Assembly: GCA_947359465.1 (NCBI GenBank)
Contig: OX375877.1
Coordinates: 52,366,744 to 52,430,743, forward strand
Reading direction: 5' to 3'
Length of the DNA: 64,000 bases
Source: Metellina segmentata
Lineage: Eukaryota > Arthropoda > Arachnida > Araneae > Tetragnathidae
Made by a program: the position numbers and the translations under genes. Below are positions 1 to 13,093 of the stretch, one piece after another. The notes under the pieces were generated by a model, which was not told the DNA's origin, searched no databases, and saw nothing but the letters and a program-made list of their open reading frames with translations. Within the stretch, counting starts at the first letter, position 1, and every line of letters starts with the position of its first letter.

Positions 1-1500
1 TGATATAGCTTGAAAAGTATATACATTAATTCTAAAGCCTTTCATAATTGTAGTCATGCAAATTTTTTAAAACTGTCATTCATCAATTAAATTTAATTAA
101 AAAAAAATTTAAGTAACATACGTAACATTTCATTTTTCCAAAATTTTATTCTAATAGCTAAATTTTCATTACAATAAATCAAATACAATCACGATGAATC
201 AAAACCAAAGAACTCCAGTCTTTTTTAAGCCCAAAATTATGTAAAATATATCTTATTTTATTTTTTCAAGTTTTTACTTTTCAGCATGGAATTACCCTAA
301 TATATCATGGGTGTTCACTAATTCTTGCATACAGGATTTACTTCTCCAGCCTCCTTTTTCAAAAGTTAAGGCAAAATATTTTTTAAATAGTTGACACAAT
401 ATAAAAGGGACTATATGGATATATTGGTCAAAAAATATTATGCAATTGACATTGGAGATACCTGATATATGCATCCATCCTCCATAAATATAAATAGTTT
501 TCAAATGCTTCTAATTGAAAAAAATTATCTGATCAACTTCTATAGTTATGTTCTTTAATTACCTAAAAAAAAGCATTAATACTAAACTCGTCATTTTTTA
601 AATTCCATTAACAAGGAAATTATTTTTTTAGCAAACTCATTTGAATAATGGATTTACTAAATGTTACTATCATAATTTAGCTTTTCTTTGTGTAAAATGT
701 ATCATATTGTCGCTATACACGTAGATACAATAATTTATCAACAGGTCCTAGAACCCAACAAAAATAGCCCTGGAAAATTTTAACCTTTCTTATGAATAAC
801 CGAAAATTAATCTAAATTAAAAATATATTTATATGGCTGCATTTATCAAGGATGATGGGTATTCTTCAAAATTTATTTTTCCCACAGATGTCTCAGAATT
901 TTTTAATCATTGCCTATTAAATATAATTTAAACTGTCAATTTGATTTTGTATCCATAATTAATTTAAACTCTTAATTTCACTGGGTCGCGTTTATTTCCT
1001 CCCGTAACTTTCCAGATATTCAATGAAGCATCGCAAACATTACTATTTATATTTTAACCTTCTGAACGTTGCTTTGTCATATTTTATTGTTTCCCACAAT
1101 TATAAATTGTATATCTTTATATTTCTTCCCCTGCTTTCAATTTCATTTCATTATGCTACTTTAAGCTGACAAATTCCAATAACTAAATAATTCGTTGAAT
1201 GAAGTCGGAACTCGCTGATAAACAAACGCTCAACAATGATGTTTCGCATCGCCTAATTTTTCTGACGTCACAAAACAGTGGTTTGGCTTTCTTATCTCTA
1301 GGAGGTATTGGCTACACACGCACAGTAAATACGGATTTATTCAATACCGATTGAAGGCTGTTGCCGTTCGGAGAAAAACAATAATAATTAAATATCGCAT
1401 TAAATTAATTTTAAAATGTTCTAGATTAAATTTCAAAATTCGGTCTGGATTATAAAATTGCAAAAACTTCGGACTACCTGTGTGACAAATTTCATCATTG
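1..1500. other. AT-rich spacer, no gene seen
   Basis: No coding frame with recognisable protein similarity is visible. A perfect CRE-like octamer TGACGTCA lies at 1263-1270 in a locally GC-richer patch (about 1200-1375), but no gene start is seen beside it. Around 1467-1510 there is a stretch resembling 44921-44962 (both contain GGACTACCTGTGTG and then TTGTAAGTGCC), so it is probably part of an interspersed repeat. Confidence 0.4.
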
Positions 1501-1544
1501 TAAGTGCCATAGATTCATCAGGACACGGTGAACACACACACACA

Positions 1545-2490
1545 GAAACTTCATTTTATAATAGTAGAAATGTTCAAAATGTCCGCACTTTTCTTGGAGG
1601 CAAAGCTGAAATTATTTGCGCATATTTTTAGAAACGCGTTTCAAGATAATGGGAATGACTTCTTGTATCCTTTGAGTAATGGCAATTTTCAGATCATCTA
1701 TTGTTTGGGGATTTATCTTCATAAGTTTTTAATATCCCAACAGAAAAAAGTCAAGGATGCTCAGATCAGGGGAACGAGGTGACCAAAAATTTCTTGAGAT
1801 GAGTCAATGCAGCATATTGTTAAATAAGTTCTCTGTATACAGTGCCATCAGCACTTAACTGGAAAAACCTAGGTCCAACAATCCTTTTGCGCGATACAGT
1901 ACACCATACGCCAATTTTTTAAGAATGTAAAGGTTTTTAAATTAATATGTATGGGGATTTGTCATCGCTGAAATGCGGGACTTTTGCGTGTTCACGTATC
2001 CAGTTAAATGAAACCATGCCTCATCGGAGAATAATACTTTCTCCAAAATGTTGATATTGTTGTGAATAAATCTTCGGAACCAACGGCAATAATAAAGCCG
2101 CTTCTCATTGTCCGGTGGCTTTAGCTCCTGAAACATTTTTACACGATAAGCACGAAAATACAAAGCTCTAATGTGTCGCTCCAAGTTATATGACCATTTG
2201 ATTCGACAAACGCCTCACGGATTGATGAGGAGATTGCAATATCCTCTGTTGAGTTTCTTGCACAAAGTCTGTCTTTCTGTCTTTCACTTCTGTGTTTGTA
2301 TTCCTTCGAACTTGTCTCACGAAATCGCCGAACGAGTTGATATAGCGTTTCTTTTCTCGGTATTGCAATATTTCGATATTTATATCGCCAAAATTTTGTA
2401 CACCTTTCATATTATTTGCATTCAAAATTAGCCTCAAGCAGCGCAATTCTCTGAATGCGTGATAAACTTGTTTTACAATGAAGAACAAAA
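1545..2490 (-). pseudogene. Mariner-like (Tc1/mariner, DUF4817-type) transposase remnant
   Basis: Three collinear pieces on the minus strand read as a decayed DDE transposase. An N-terminal helix-turn-helix part (2488-2186) contains FVRQVRRNT and a tail like SPHQSVRRLSNQM. The catalytic part (2184-1942) has ELKPPDNEKRLYYCRWF followed by LFSDEAWFHLTGYVN, the typical second-aspartate region of this arthropod family. The C-terminal part (about 1830-1560) has SPRSPDLSILDFFLLGYLK, the usual PDLxxxDFFLWG motif. Pieces are separated by a stop and frameshifts near 2185 and further breaks downstream, so it is dead. The family normally cuts and pastes at TA sites; I could not fix both element ends. Family assignment rests on motif recognition. 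Confidence 0.8.
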
Positions 2491-2664
2491 TTATGTGGAA
2501 ATTTATTACCGCACAGCTTGAGCGCGAAGAAAATCAAACGATAAAAATTAAAGAATCACTAAACTATAAACAGACAAAAAAAAAATTCAATCATTAAAAA
2601 AAAACACTGGCAATAATTTTTTTTTTTTAAGTTGGAGAACAGAAACTTTTAGGGCACTCTGTAT

Positions 2665-3430
2665 TAATCCCTGCTATATTCGTCTTAGGTGTGCAGGGGG
2701 ATTAAACAATTCGAAATTCCTGTAGAAACAACAATATCTATGTCAAGGATTCGTCGAAAGCATTGATTTTTTTTTTAACTTTGTTGAATTGACTTTTTTT
2801 TTAATTGATTGAAGAATTGTATTTGATCAATGTAATTGACGTTTAATTTTAAAATGAACTTTTATTTCACATGCAGAATGGAAATTTCAAGGAAAACAAT
2901 GCATTTGCTTGAAAATAAATTGATCATGAATATATCATATATCAATATGATTTGTGAACCTTGTATAATGATGGTACAATTCGGAAGTATCGCAAGTCAA
3001 AATTATTGATAAGAAAACTGTTTGTAATAATGTGATATATTTGTCATTTTTACAGAAAATTAACTACGGGGTATTCACAATCACATAAAATCGATTTCGA
3101 TTGTAATTAACTTACTACCGTCTTTTGTAGTTTTGTCTTACACTATAGTGTGATGTGTGTAGAATTGATGAAACGGATAAAGTAAGCATACGTATTTTGT
3201 CAAAAACAAATTGTAGAATCTATAAAAATGTCAAAAAAAAAATGCAGTTTAAAAAATCATTTCCGCTTACTTTTTTCTTTATTTTTTGCATTTTTCTATG
3301 ATAGAGAAGGTGATTGTTCGGATCATTTTCAATAAATTCAATCGAACAAAGTCCGATAATTCTGCTAGTTTCTTTTTAAATAAACTCAATCTAACTGTAC
3401 ATAACTTTTTAAAACATATTTTTGTTACAA
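2665..3430. other. Spacer without recognised features
   Basis: AT-rich sequence between the mariner-like remnant and the CR1 tail. No coding or RNA feature is visible. Confidence 0.4.
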
Positions 3431-3740
3431 ATACAAATATTGACAACCAGCTACAGGCTCAAGCCCAACAAGGTTGGTCCTTTGTTTATGAATTCCCTTA
3501 TTCCCACTGACTATCCAATTGTATCTTAAATTCGTATACTCCCTTTGAATTAACTATATTTTCTGGCAACGCGTTCCATTTGTCTATTACCCTATTAATG
3601 TAGTAGTTTTTCCTTAAATCCAGATTAAAATGTGTCTTATTCAATTTATACCCATGGCCCCTTGTTCTGTTATCACTATTGAAATTTAAGCCCTTTGCGT
3701 CCCCTTGTTTTAATATAATCCCTTGTTTTATTATACATTT
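3431..3740 (-). mobile_element. CR1-like LINE, 3' end fragment
   Basis: This stretch is the same sequence family as 37945-38495 and 38640-38950 (for example GACAACCAGCTACAGGCTCA and GGTCCTTTGTTTATGAATTC), i.e. the last codons and short 3' UTR of the reverse-transcriptase element described at 38640-40175. On the minus strand it reads the C-terminal part with the RGHGYKLN-type motif and ends in a short ACAAATA-repeat tail as CR1-group elements do. It is strongly 5'-truncated and diverged. Confidence 0.8.
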
Positions 3741-3889
3741 TGCTGTTTGTTAGAAATATATTTATCTCACTAGAAAAATTATGTTTATACTTTTGGCCTG
3801 GATAAAAATTGAAAATTTCAATATAATCCATCAATTCTCACAAATTTGTTTTATGTAGCCAAAATGAAATCCAAAATTAAGAGTCAGGT

Positions 3890-3985
3890 AGGAATTTTAT
3901 TAACGTCGCACTGAAACAACACAACGGGCCATTGTCGACGATCCTGGATCAAACCCGACGGGAAAGATCCCAAAATTAAGAATAA
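3890..3985 (-). repeat. SINE 3' fragment (family S1)
   Basis: Contains the diagnostic tail of the window's main SINE in reverse orientation: TTAACGTCGCAC, ACAACACAACGGGCC and then GGATCAAACCCGACGGGAAAG. Only the 3' third of the element is present. Confidence 0.7.
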
Positions 3986-5080
3986 GACAGGAAAAGCAAA
4001 TGGTTTGTCTTCCTCATTCTTCGTATGTATCAAAATGGCCGGCGGTTGCAATTTGAATTCTCCAAACAAACAAAAACAGCCGAAATTGTCTAATATTTTC
4101 AATTCCCCGGCAGCTACATTGGACAAATAAGCGACATGCTCTCGCACTCTTAGATGTTACAGGTTACGCTTGAGAAATAAATTGTTTTAAAAAAATCCCT
4201 CCATCCATTCCAGACGATTTCCCACAAATGTTTTGACCGAAACGCCGAAGGACAATACCGTTCCAGACATTTCGTTTCCAATTATAAGCGAAAATGAATG
4301 ATCAAAACGTTGGGCTGTGCGCATTAAGGTGAATGTGAACAAAAATAGTTTTGGGGGCAAGACTTTAACACGTCTCGGTTTCCCCCACAGGGAAACAGAG
4401 TTTCTATTTCGGTCTCAATAAATGTTTATGGAATGGAATGTATATCACACCTCATCAAGAAGAAACGCAACTCAAAATTGGAGATTTTTTTTTTTTACAT
4501 TCCTTGTAACCTCGGGCAAATCATTGATATGAGATCAGGAACTATAGAATACATTTTCAACCTCTCTGAAACTGTAGACTCCATGTAAAAAAGTAATCGA
4601 AAGATTTTCAGTACTCCCTTGACTTCCCTGTAAAATGTACCTTTTTGTGTGGTCATGTTCTCCGGAAACTTCTTTTATTTTTACGTTTTTATTAGCGGAT
4701 TTTTGCTCTATGCTCAACTTTGCGACAAGAGGGCCAATTGAATTCTAATCTGAAATTTGAATTATAATCTAATCTGAAAAGTGAATTCTAATTGCTTGTG
4801 TATAATGAAGAGCTAACTAAACTAACAGCTAACTAAAATAAGTTTAAAATCAGATAAAACGAACTAGAGATGACACGAGTGCAGTCCATTTGCAATTTAA
4901 TTCACCATTTCTATTGATAAAATGGCAAATATTTTGGCAGTCAAACGATATATATTAAACTTAGGAAGAAATAAATATTCCAAAGAGAGCCTTTCTGTCA
5001 AGCGTAAGTGGAAGTATTTTGTGCTGTACGTATTCATTACTTGACGTAACTGTCTGGGTTTTTTTGTTTTTTTTTTTTAA
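3986..5080. other. Spacer without recognised features
   Basis: Mixed-composition sequence; 4020-4450 is somewhat richer in GC than its surroundings. No domain-bearing frame, RNA gene or clear repeat match is visible here. Confidence 0.35.
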
Positions 5081-5084
5081 ATAT

Positions 5085-5110
<26 letters not shown>
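5085..5110. repeat. (GA)n microsatellite
   Basis: Thirteen uninterrupted GA units, preceded by a T-rich run and followed by another. Confidence 0.97.
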
Positions 5111-5116
<6 letters not shown>

Positions 5117-5139
5117 TCAGACCATCGTCAATAAATATC

Positions 5140-5250
5140 AATTAACGTCGTACTAGAAAACACAACGGGCTATTGACGACGGTCCGGGATCAAAAAGATC
5201 CGAGGACAACAACACGTAATTTTGAACCACCGGTCAGATGACGAAAATAT
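5140..5250 (-). repeat. SINE 3' fragment (family S1)
   Basis: Reverse-oriented SINE tail, starting with TTAACGTCGTACTAGA and running through GGGCTATTGACGACGGTCCG to the CGGTCAGATGACGA block. It lies just 5' of the full-length plus-strand copy at 5319-5652, so the two form an inverted pair. Confidence 0.8.
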
Positions 5251-5318
5251 TACGAAGATGCAATTCCGAAATGATTTGTAATAAAATTGATTCCGCAAGG
5301 ACTATTCGATTAAATGCC

Positions 5319-5652
5319 AGCCGACCAACCGGTATGGTGGTTAAGGTGTTAGCCTCTAGATCGGAAGGTTCCTGGTTCGAATCCGGGTCCGGGCATGGAT
5401 GTCTGTAAGCGTATGGTGTAGAGGCGGCTGGTGCACCTTAAATCTGTCGTGGCCGAAAGTCCTCACGTTGGGTTGGCGAGGAAGTTTGGAGAGTGGGGTG
5501 CCAGTTCAGGTGTTGCTTCGTCATCTGACCGTGGTTCAAAATTACGAGGTGTTGTCCTCGGATCTTTCCCTTAAGGGACTGATCCCGGACCGTCGTCAAT
5601 AGCCCGTTGTGTTGCTCTAGTACGACGTTAACTAAAATTACCATTACCATTC
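5319..5652 (+). repeat. tRNA-derived SINE, full-length copy (family S1)
   Basis: The best preserved SINE in the window. It has a tRNA-like head with a degenerate A box (TGGTGGTTAAGGTGTTAGCC, from 5335) and a near-consensus B box GGTTCGAATCC at 5374-5384, which together would form an internal RNA polymerase III promoter. A roughly 250-bp body with no coding content follows, ending in ACGTTAACTAAAATTACC and a short ATTACC repeat tail. At least eight full or partial copies occur in this window in both orientations, which is the main reason to call it a SINE and not a tRNA gene: the flanks of the head do not pair as an acceptor stem. Confidence 0.9.
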
Positions 5653-5942
5653 GAAGTTTTGGCACAAAGGCCGTGTTAATCGAGAGATAACACCATCGAA
5701 ATCAGTAGTTTTCTAAATTGTAAAAGCGTTTGGCACCAATTTTTTGAAAACCCTTCGCCATTTGCCCGTTGTAATGCTACAGTGAGCGAAATTCAACTTC
5801 CCACATAGAAAAACTTAGCTATATTTGTTTATTTATCTACCAAGGAATCAGAAAAAATAAATCTAGCTACATTTGTGCAGACTCGTCAAAATCGGTTTCG
5901 CTTGGTCCAAAATACCTACAAGCATATTTTCCGTTGTGGCAA

Positions 5943-6085
5943 GCGCCGACCAACCGGTATGTTTAATGTGTTAGCCTCTAGATAGGAAGGGAGCCGACCA
6001 ACCGGTATAGTGGTAATTTTAGTTAACGTCGTACTAGAGCAACACAACGGGCTATTGACGACGGTCCGGGATCAGTCCCTTAAGG
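5943..6085. repeat. Scrambled SINE S1 pieces
   Basis: Two partial SINE heads in plus orientation (CCGACCAACCGGTAT at about 5950 and again at about 5996) are followed directly by a SINE tail in minus orientation (TTAACGTCGTACTAGAGCAA to CAGTCCCTTAAGG). It is a small rearranged cluster and not one intact insertion. Confidence 0.75.
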
Positions 6086-6932
6086 CAGTGGTCCACAACC
6101 CCCGGACCGGTACCGGTCCGTGGAACAAATGGTACCGAGCCGTCCAAGAAATATTAAATTATTTCCATTTTATTTACTTTGGTGTATTTATCTCGGGTTT
6201 GTGCGGTTCTTATCTATGAAATGTCCACTCAAATTAGGCGGTAAATCAGAACTTGAAATTTGTTGTTACTGGAGCTTCAATTATGATTTCTGAATTCTGT
6301 AAGTCTCTATTTTTTAATTTTGACAAATGTGACAACTGTTTTCAAGTTGGCAGACAAAGTAGCTGCATTTAAATCCAAACTGAAGTTGTGGGGACGGCGC
6401 GTGAGCAGAGGCATTTTGGACATGTTTCAGACATTAGCATGGATTTTAGGCAAGACAGAGCCTAAACATTCATTCTCCTAATTGGTGCACGATCACCTGT
6501 CTTTGCTTTTAAAAGAGTTCGAGCGCTTCGTGGTTTTTTTCTGGTTGGGAAACTATTTTATTGATTTAGCGTTCTAGTGAGTTATAAAATGTTAAATCAC
6601 AATATATTCATTTTTTGGTGTAACTGTATTTTATTTAGAAGGCATGTTAAAATCCAATTAAATTAAAATTATTAAATCAAAACAATCTAAAATATAAACA
6701 ATCAACGTATCTTTTTTATCGTATTTTTTTCCTTTATTAAAACATTATTAATATGACGTACAAATGCCTTAATCATAAAATATGAAGCTTTCTTAATATT
6801 TTTATTAAAATAAAACAAGCCATTGGGCACTTTTCTGACATTAGATACATGTTTCTATAAAAAAAAAATAGGACTGGTGGTACGCCAAAAATTTCAACTG
6901 GTGCGCAGTTACTAAAAGGTTGGGAACCCCTG
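6086..6932 (+). mobile_element. hAT-type DNA transposon remnant
   Basis: The left end CAGTGGTCCACAACCCCCGG and the right end GGTTGGGAACCCCTG (to 6932) are imperfect inverted repeats of the CAGTGGTnCCCAAC kind used by hAT/Charlie-like elements. Left of the element sits CCTTAAGG, which fits the hAT nCTnnAGn target pattern, but the eight bases after the right end (CTCTATCT) do not match it. Either the right flank was lost or this is a hybrid of two insertions. A decayed transposase piece lies inside (6338-6529). Confidence 0.7.
6338..6529 (+). pseudogene. hAT/ZBED-like transposase fragment
   Basis: About 64 codons in one frame read like the middle of the hAT-derived proteins often annotated as GTF2I-repeat or ZBED5-like. 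They show an ADKVAAFKSKLKLWGRRV segment, then GILDMFQTLA, then HDHLSLLLKEFERF. A single in-frame TAA interrupts it just before the HDHL part, and nothing recognisable continues on either side, so it is a fragment of a dead element. Identification is from motif memory, without a search. Confidence 0.7.
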
Positions 6933-8984
6933 CTCTATCTGATCAAAAAGACCAAGTATTTCGCCGGAAAACTTTCAGAAACGTTCGTAGGTAGGCAATA
7001 CCTTTCTTTCATGAATTGCCACACCTGGCGCCAAATGATGAATTAGGCTTCAGTTGAAAATTTTCACATTCAAAAGCAAAATCATGGAAGACCGAAGAAA
7101 ACTAGTTTTCCGGAAGTGTTGGCCAGTATGTATTTGGCAATGGCAACAATAAATTTAAATCAAGTCAAAGCCACATCATTGACAAGGATTTTTTAAATTT
7201 CAACAATTGAATAAAACTTTCGAGTTCCATTGAAGGTATTTCTCAGATGAAAAATTTGATCATATAAATCGGTAATTAATTTCAAACGCATAGAATATCT
7301 AATTGGACATATTCTGGTGATTTTGCTATCAATGTAATTTTGCTATAAAAAAATTTGAAAATGCTTGATTGACATTTTTATATTTAAATCGAGGAAATTC
7401 AAATTAATCATATTTCAATGCTAAATTCAGCTAAATTCTGATAATAAATAGCACTTTATACAAAATAACTGGGTTAGTTAATCTAATAAAATAAATTAAA
7501 ATTCTCCAGAAGCCACTGATCAAAAATTTTATTTCACAGAAATTGTTTCCACAACCAATTACTTAAAAATAGCTCATGTCACAAATGTATACAGCACATA
7601 CAAAATTGTCACGTATTTAAGAAAGCAATACAAAAATAATGTGCCTTACATTCAAAGAAAAACAAACTGAGTGCCTACAGTAAATAAGAGATTCTCTATT
7701 GATACAAATATCAAATGAATGAATAAACTCTAATAAAATAAACAGTCATGGGAATTAGAGGTAACACTGAATAAATGACTACTTAAATTTTAGGAAAAAC
7801 TACTTATATTATCTACTTTTTACATAAAAATATACAAATCTGTTCATCTAACTAATTAAAAAATAGTAGAGTACGTAGAAAATAATCTCGTGTATCACAA
7901 ATATAAATTTAATAGTGTCATATATAAAAATGTCAGATTTGTCATATTTTCGAGCATGAATATACATGGAATGTGTGGAGAAATGTTGTCCAAACCATGA
8001 AAGTATTTGGCAAATTTAAGCTCAGAAAACATTTCATTTATAGTTTACTTTACAAATAGCATTCCTTCAAATATTTGTTTTTATTGAGAAGTTTTTAGTT
8101 TCAATTTCATATGAAGTAAATATAGAAAAGTCTATACACAAGACAATACTAATAAATATATATATACACGTACACCACATAATAAAATACATAAAATAAG
8201 TGAAAATAATTATTTCATAGTACAGAAAAATTAGAAAGTTTAGATTAATACATTTTAGACAATGTCTAGTAATAAACAATTTATTTCATAAATACTGATC
8301 AAATTCATTCACATATTTCGAAATGTCATAAATAATAACTCACTTTTAACTGCAGGTACAGTTTTAAGCTAAACTTGCTCATATAATAAAATTAATAAAT
8401 ACTGCAGCAGTAAAACTATGGATAATGATAGCATTGAATCAAATACAGCAAACAGATTACAATTATCAAAATTGAAAGATTACTAAAGGTGTAAACTTCA
8501 ATTTGAAATGCATAAGCCTAAAACTCTTAGTATTGATTTAATCTTTGCAATGTCTAATCATCAGGTAAAAGAGAAACTTGGAAATTTTTAATTTATTTCC
8601 AAATAAAAACACATATTGCAAGCACATTTCTAGTTTCACATGTGAATACTTAATATTAAATACTTGACTGCATAAGTTACAGGCTTACATTATCCATTTC
8701 CAGCTCAACAAAACTAATTATATAAAAATTTTGGTAATTAGTGACTATGTGCAGACATGCACAACTTTAGGCTAGCATATTTCTTATACCTAAGGTGAAT
8801 ATTAATGCAAATTTTCAAGTGGTTGTAAATAATGTTCATCCATAAATCAGAACATTTTGTTGAAAAAGGTAATTTTATCTCGCATAAAAAACAATATTTC
8901 AAAATTACAATATAAAACATGTAAGTAGTGTGCATGCAGCAACTTTTCTTAGTACTAACACAGTACTAAGTAAATGTTGTATTT
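6933..8984. other. AT-rich spacer, no gene seen
   Basis: Very AT-rich sequence with no protein-like frame. It lies downstream of the transporter's stop codon, but far beyond the first possible poly(A) signal. Confidence 0.35.
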
Positions 8985-9626
8985 CAGTGGTTTCCAAAGT
9001 AGGGTTTGCAACAAGATTTCCGGTAATCCTGAGGAAACATGTGACACTTCACCAGCCAAAAAAGAGAACCTTCCCAGAAACAAATTAAATATTGTATTAT
9101 CTTCTAATTATTTTGTGTTCTGAAACATAAATTTTAAAATCCAAAACGATTAGTAAGATATTCCAATATGTATTGATTTAAAACAGACTTGAAGTTGAGA
9201 ATGACTTAATATTGAAAGTATCACACTATATGCTAAAAAACAGCTTTGTTATTCATATTAAGATTAAAATACATTTATTGATGTCATTAATATTATAAAT
9301 TGTTCGAGATAAATCTTTCGATTTTAATACAGTTTAATAAAAAATAAGAGTTTGTGTAATATTTACTCTTTATTTTACTTCAGAATTCTAGTTTTTACAT
9401 TTCAGAACTTTAAATTATCATCACTAAATTCTGATTAGTTTTAACATTTTATATATTTAACACACTTTGAAGTATTTTACTCCTGATATTAAGCGAAAAT
9501 TGAAAATCACTATGGTCTCATACATACAGGTTTCATGCATCTAATTTAATTTTATAATCCAAATGGGTAAGCAAAATTGTTTAATTTTCAAGAGAGGTCT
9601 TTGATTGAATTGTTTGGAAACCACTG
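8985..9626. mobile_element. Short non-autonomous hAT element
   Basis: Ends are CAGTGGTTTCCAAA at 8985 and its inverted match TTTGGAAACCACTG ending at 9626. The flanking octamers TTGTATTT (8977-8984) and GTGTATAT (9627-9634) agree at six of eight positions, as expected for an old 8-bp target-site duplication. The 642-bp interior is AT-rich and has no transposase, so it is a deletion derivative or MITE. Confidence 0.8.
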
Positions 9627-12600
9627 GTGTATATAAACAGGCATCAGCAGGAAAGATACCACAACCCCATAAAAAAAGCAACCAATCAGCATGAGAATTT
9701 AATTCACTGATCTTGTGTTCGATCATTTGTCTTCAGAATCAGAGTATAGATCTTCAGAGAGATGAAAGTTATCAGAACACATTACAATTAGTAGAAAGCA
9801 ATTAAAACTGTCTTCAGTTCATTGAATAATTTTAAAAAATTTTACTCCCTGAGCTATTTTCCTTTATACCATTAATACGTCCTATGACACTGCCACAACT
9901 TATAATACTACCTTAGTGCAGATCAAAACATTTTGTATGAATGTTCTGTTTTGACTATTCTCGTGTCTTTCAATTTCTCTTTAAGAACTGATCAAAGTAA
10001 ATGATTTACAGAAGTCAAAGAATCTATTTTATAAACATGAAAGACCCTTAAAACTTGTCAGAGGAAAAACAGTTTGAATCATAGATGCTACTGTAACATG
10101 ATCATCGAAATTATCTAGAAAATAGACTGCTTTGTTGAAATCATAATTTTTCATAAAAGATTATTTTCACAAATTCAAATTTTTAGTGCATTGGATGTGC
10201 GTGTGGTATTGTCATTTTTAAGTCAGAAAAACCTAAATTTGTTTCATAAAACTTAGTGGAAAGATTTACATTTTATTTCTTATATTTAGCAAAAACTTTC
10301 AAAACCGATATGTTACTCTACTATTAATGTTGAAAACATTACTTTATAACAAATTACAAAGTATCTTTGGTTCTTAGCAATAAAAGAAAAGTCTTGAATG
10401 AAAATGAATTAAATTTTTAAAATGAAACTACACACATATGCTACAGACCACATAATTGTAAAACGATCATTATTTTTACAGATCTCACCGGGAAGATTAC
10501 ATATGAAAATTTAAGATCGTTCACTCAAAAACAGGTGTAATATATTTTTCAATTCATGAAAAGAGTAAGATTTTCATTAACATATTTTTCAAATAAGTGT
10601 TTTAGATTAATTAAAAATACATTATTTACAATGAATAAAATACCTTGAGATACACAACTATGTACATATACATTGAAATAGAGTTATTGAGCATTGATTC
10701 AAGTAATGCTTACACAAACATTTCGGCACATTAGAAAAACTACAATTTAATTTTAATGTCAAGTAGTACTTTGTGTAGTATTTCAATTTAAAAAAATGCA
10801 AAACAGCACCATACACAATTCAAAAATAGTCACCTAGAAATGATCAGATTTTTAAAATACGTCAGCCTATTTCTAAACAAATAAAGGTTGTACAATGTAG
10901 AATTCATAAACAATACACAGAAAAAATAAAATGGTTTGAATAATTCGGAAGACAGTACTTACTTACAGTCAACTAACCAGCCTACAGTGTCATGTTTATG
11001 CTATAAATTCAGAGAGTATAAAAAAAATTATAATTTTAATTAAATATTATAAATTTAAATTTAATATACTTTTATAAATAGTAGAAAATGTAAACAAATT
11101 TTTATTTTCTGGCTTTTAGTCACCCAACTTAAATTTTTATGAATACCTTTCTTGTCTGCTACAAATACAAAATCTAAAAATTTAAACTCATTTAAATTCA
11201 CAGGAACCAAATTGTTCTGCATTCACAAAGAAATACAATGTTTCCACAAAGTGGAAATCAAGAAATTCTTTTCGTAAATTTTCCTAACTGCAAGCATAAT
11301 ATGAATATTTTGCTTTTGTGAATATTAAGAGATTCTTTGTATTAAAATTGGGTCGATTTTCTTCCAAAGGGTTCACTAAACTGATCATGGGTTCAATTAA
11401 GAAAGAAAAAAAAAACAAGATTTAAAGTTTGATTTAAATCACTCTTGAAAAATTGGTATACTCTATATAAATTTATAGAAAAATACAAATAATTGTAGGG
11501 AAATGAGACTTTCCTACCAACACTAACTGTGCATTATAAAAAATGTCAAAACTTAGAAGCACTTCTTAGTGATATAAGGATAGGTAAATAAGATTCATAA
11601 ATTCGAAAATAGAATTTTATAAGTGCATTGGAAAAGCATTTCCTCATAAAAATGAAAATCTTAACTTTTACAAAAATTAAATAAAAGAAAGTACATGAAA
11701 AGTAAGAAAATAACGCATTGCAGTTGAATCAAATAGTATTTAAAATTAAAATCAAGAAACACTAAACATCAAACATGCTACCTTTTAAAATCAGTAAACA
11801 AGTTATGTTTTGAAAGTAGATTTAAATAAATAGGATACAATAACATACATTATACAAAGAAAACAATAAGATTTCATTTTAAGTTAAACAGATATAATTT
11901 TCAAAAGAATGAATACTTATTTTCCAGAACTTGTAAATAATGATTCACCAGAACAATTTGAGAATTCTTGATAATTTTCCACCTTAAAAGACATTTTTCT
12001 CCAAAAGCCGATCAGGAAAATGAAGCTACTTTGTCATTGTTGCTAGTGAATCACATCCACTATTTGTGTTTACCTAGGGAAATAAAGTTTGCTTTTAAAA
12101 GCTTTTGTATTCATAATCTATGAACTCAAATGCTATTTTATCTTAAGATATCTATATCTTCATATAATGAAAATGAGGATTTTTTATTGCAATGGACAAA
12201 ATACAGCCCAAATAAAAGAAATCAAGATGCTTTTACTAGACTTACAAATTTAATATGTTTTAGTATAAAAGTTATTTAACAGCAAAGAGAAGGTAACAGA
12301 CATGGTTAGAACTACAATCCCAGAGGACAGGAAGATTAAGAGTCGCTTGTATAAGACCATCTGAACAGTAAATTGTTTTTTAATTAAAAAAAAAAACACT
12401 CAAATTAAATTTGTGGTAGATTAGTTAATTTTAACATTCAAAATAAAATCTTTTCCAGGTTCATGAGGTATTATTTGCTGAGTGATGAGCAATATGATGA
12501 TGGTATTTCTGTGTGCAATCCAGCGGTTTTTTGATAAAATGAAGCACTTGATTTAGCCTTCATGAATTAGCTTTGCAAGTCAAAAAATTGGTATATTGAA

Positions 12601-13093
12601 ATACTAAACATTCAAAAATTGTATTATCAATTATTTTCCCTGCTAACATAATTGAGAAGTGAATTTAACACCATTTTGAGTTACAGAGTCAAGTCATTCA
12701 CTCGCCATTATCAAATGGATGACAAAATACAACAGAATCATTAACTTGATGCACAGCATTACAGGAAAATGAGTCCAGCAAACTTAACAGCACAAACTTT
12801 TATGATAAAATGACAAATTGTGAATTTCTTAAGAAATTGTAAAAAGGGTTAAAAATTAAAAATACAAAGAAACAAAAATTAAATCCTTTTTAAAAATTAA
12901 ACCCATTGTAGGTTAAATACTGTTTATTTTTTAAAAAACAGAAAAGTTCATAATTAAATATACAAGATTGGTAGAAAGAAATTAATTTAATTCCACTGTA
13001 CATAACATACTAATATAAAAGCTAATCTAGCTATTAAAGTAAACAGCAAAAGTACAGATTTTTACACAGAACATAGTATTATTGAACTTTCAC
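9627..13093. other. AT-rich region downstream of the SLC7 gene; possible long 3' UTR
   Basis: About 3.5 kb with no coding signal and no clear repeat. Part of it directly follows the transporter's stop codon in the minus direction and may be 3' UTR. Which poly(A) site is used cannot be told from sequence alone. Confidence 0.35.
12923..12928 (-). promoter_or_regulatory. Candidate poly(A) signal of the SLC7 gene
   Basis: AATAAA on the minus strand, about 165 bases past the TAA at 13094-13096. Such hexamers are common in AT-rich DNA, so this is only the nearest candidate. Confidence 0.35.

Noticed and set aside
5335..5400. tRNA gene
   Set aside because: A and B boxes are present, but the ends do not pair as an acceptor stem, the sequence runs straight into a SINE body, and the same unit recurs in several places.
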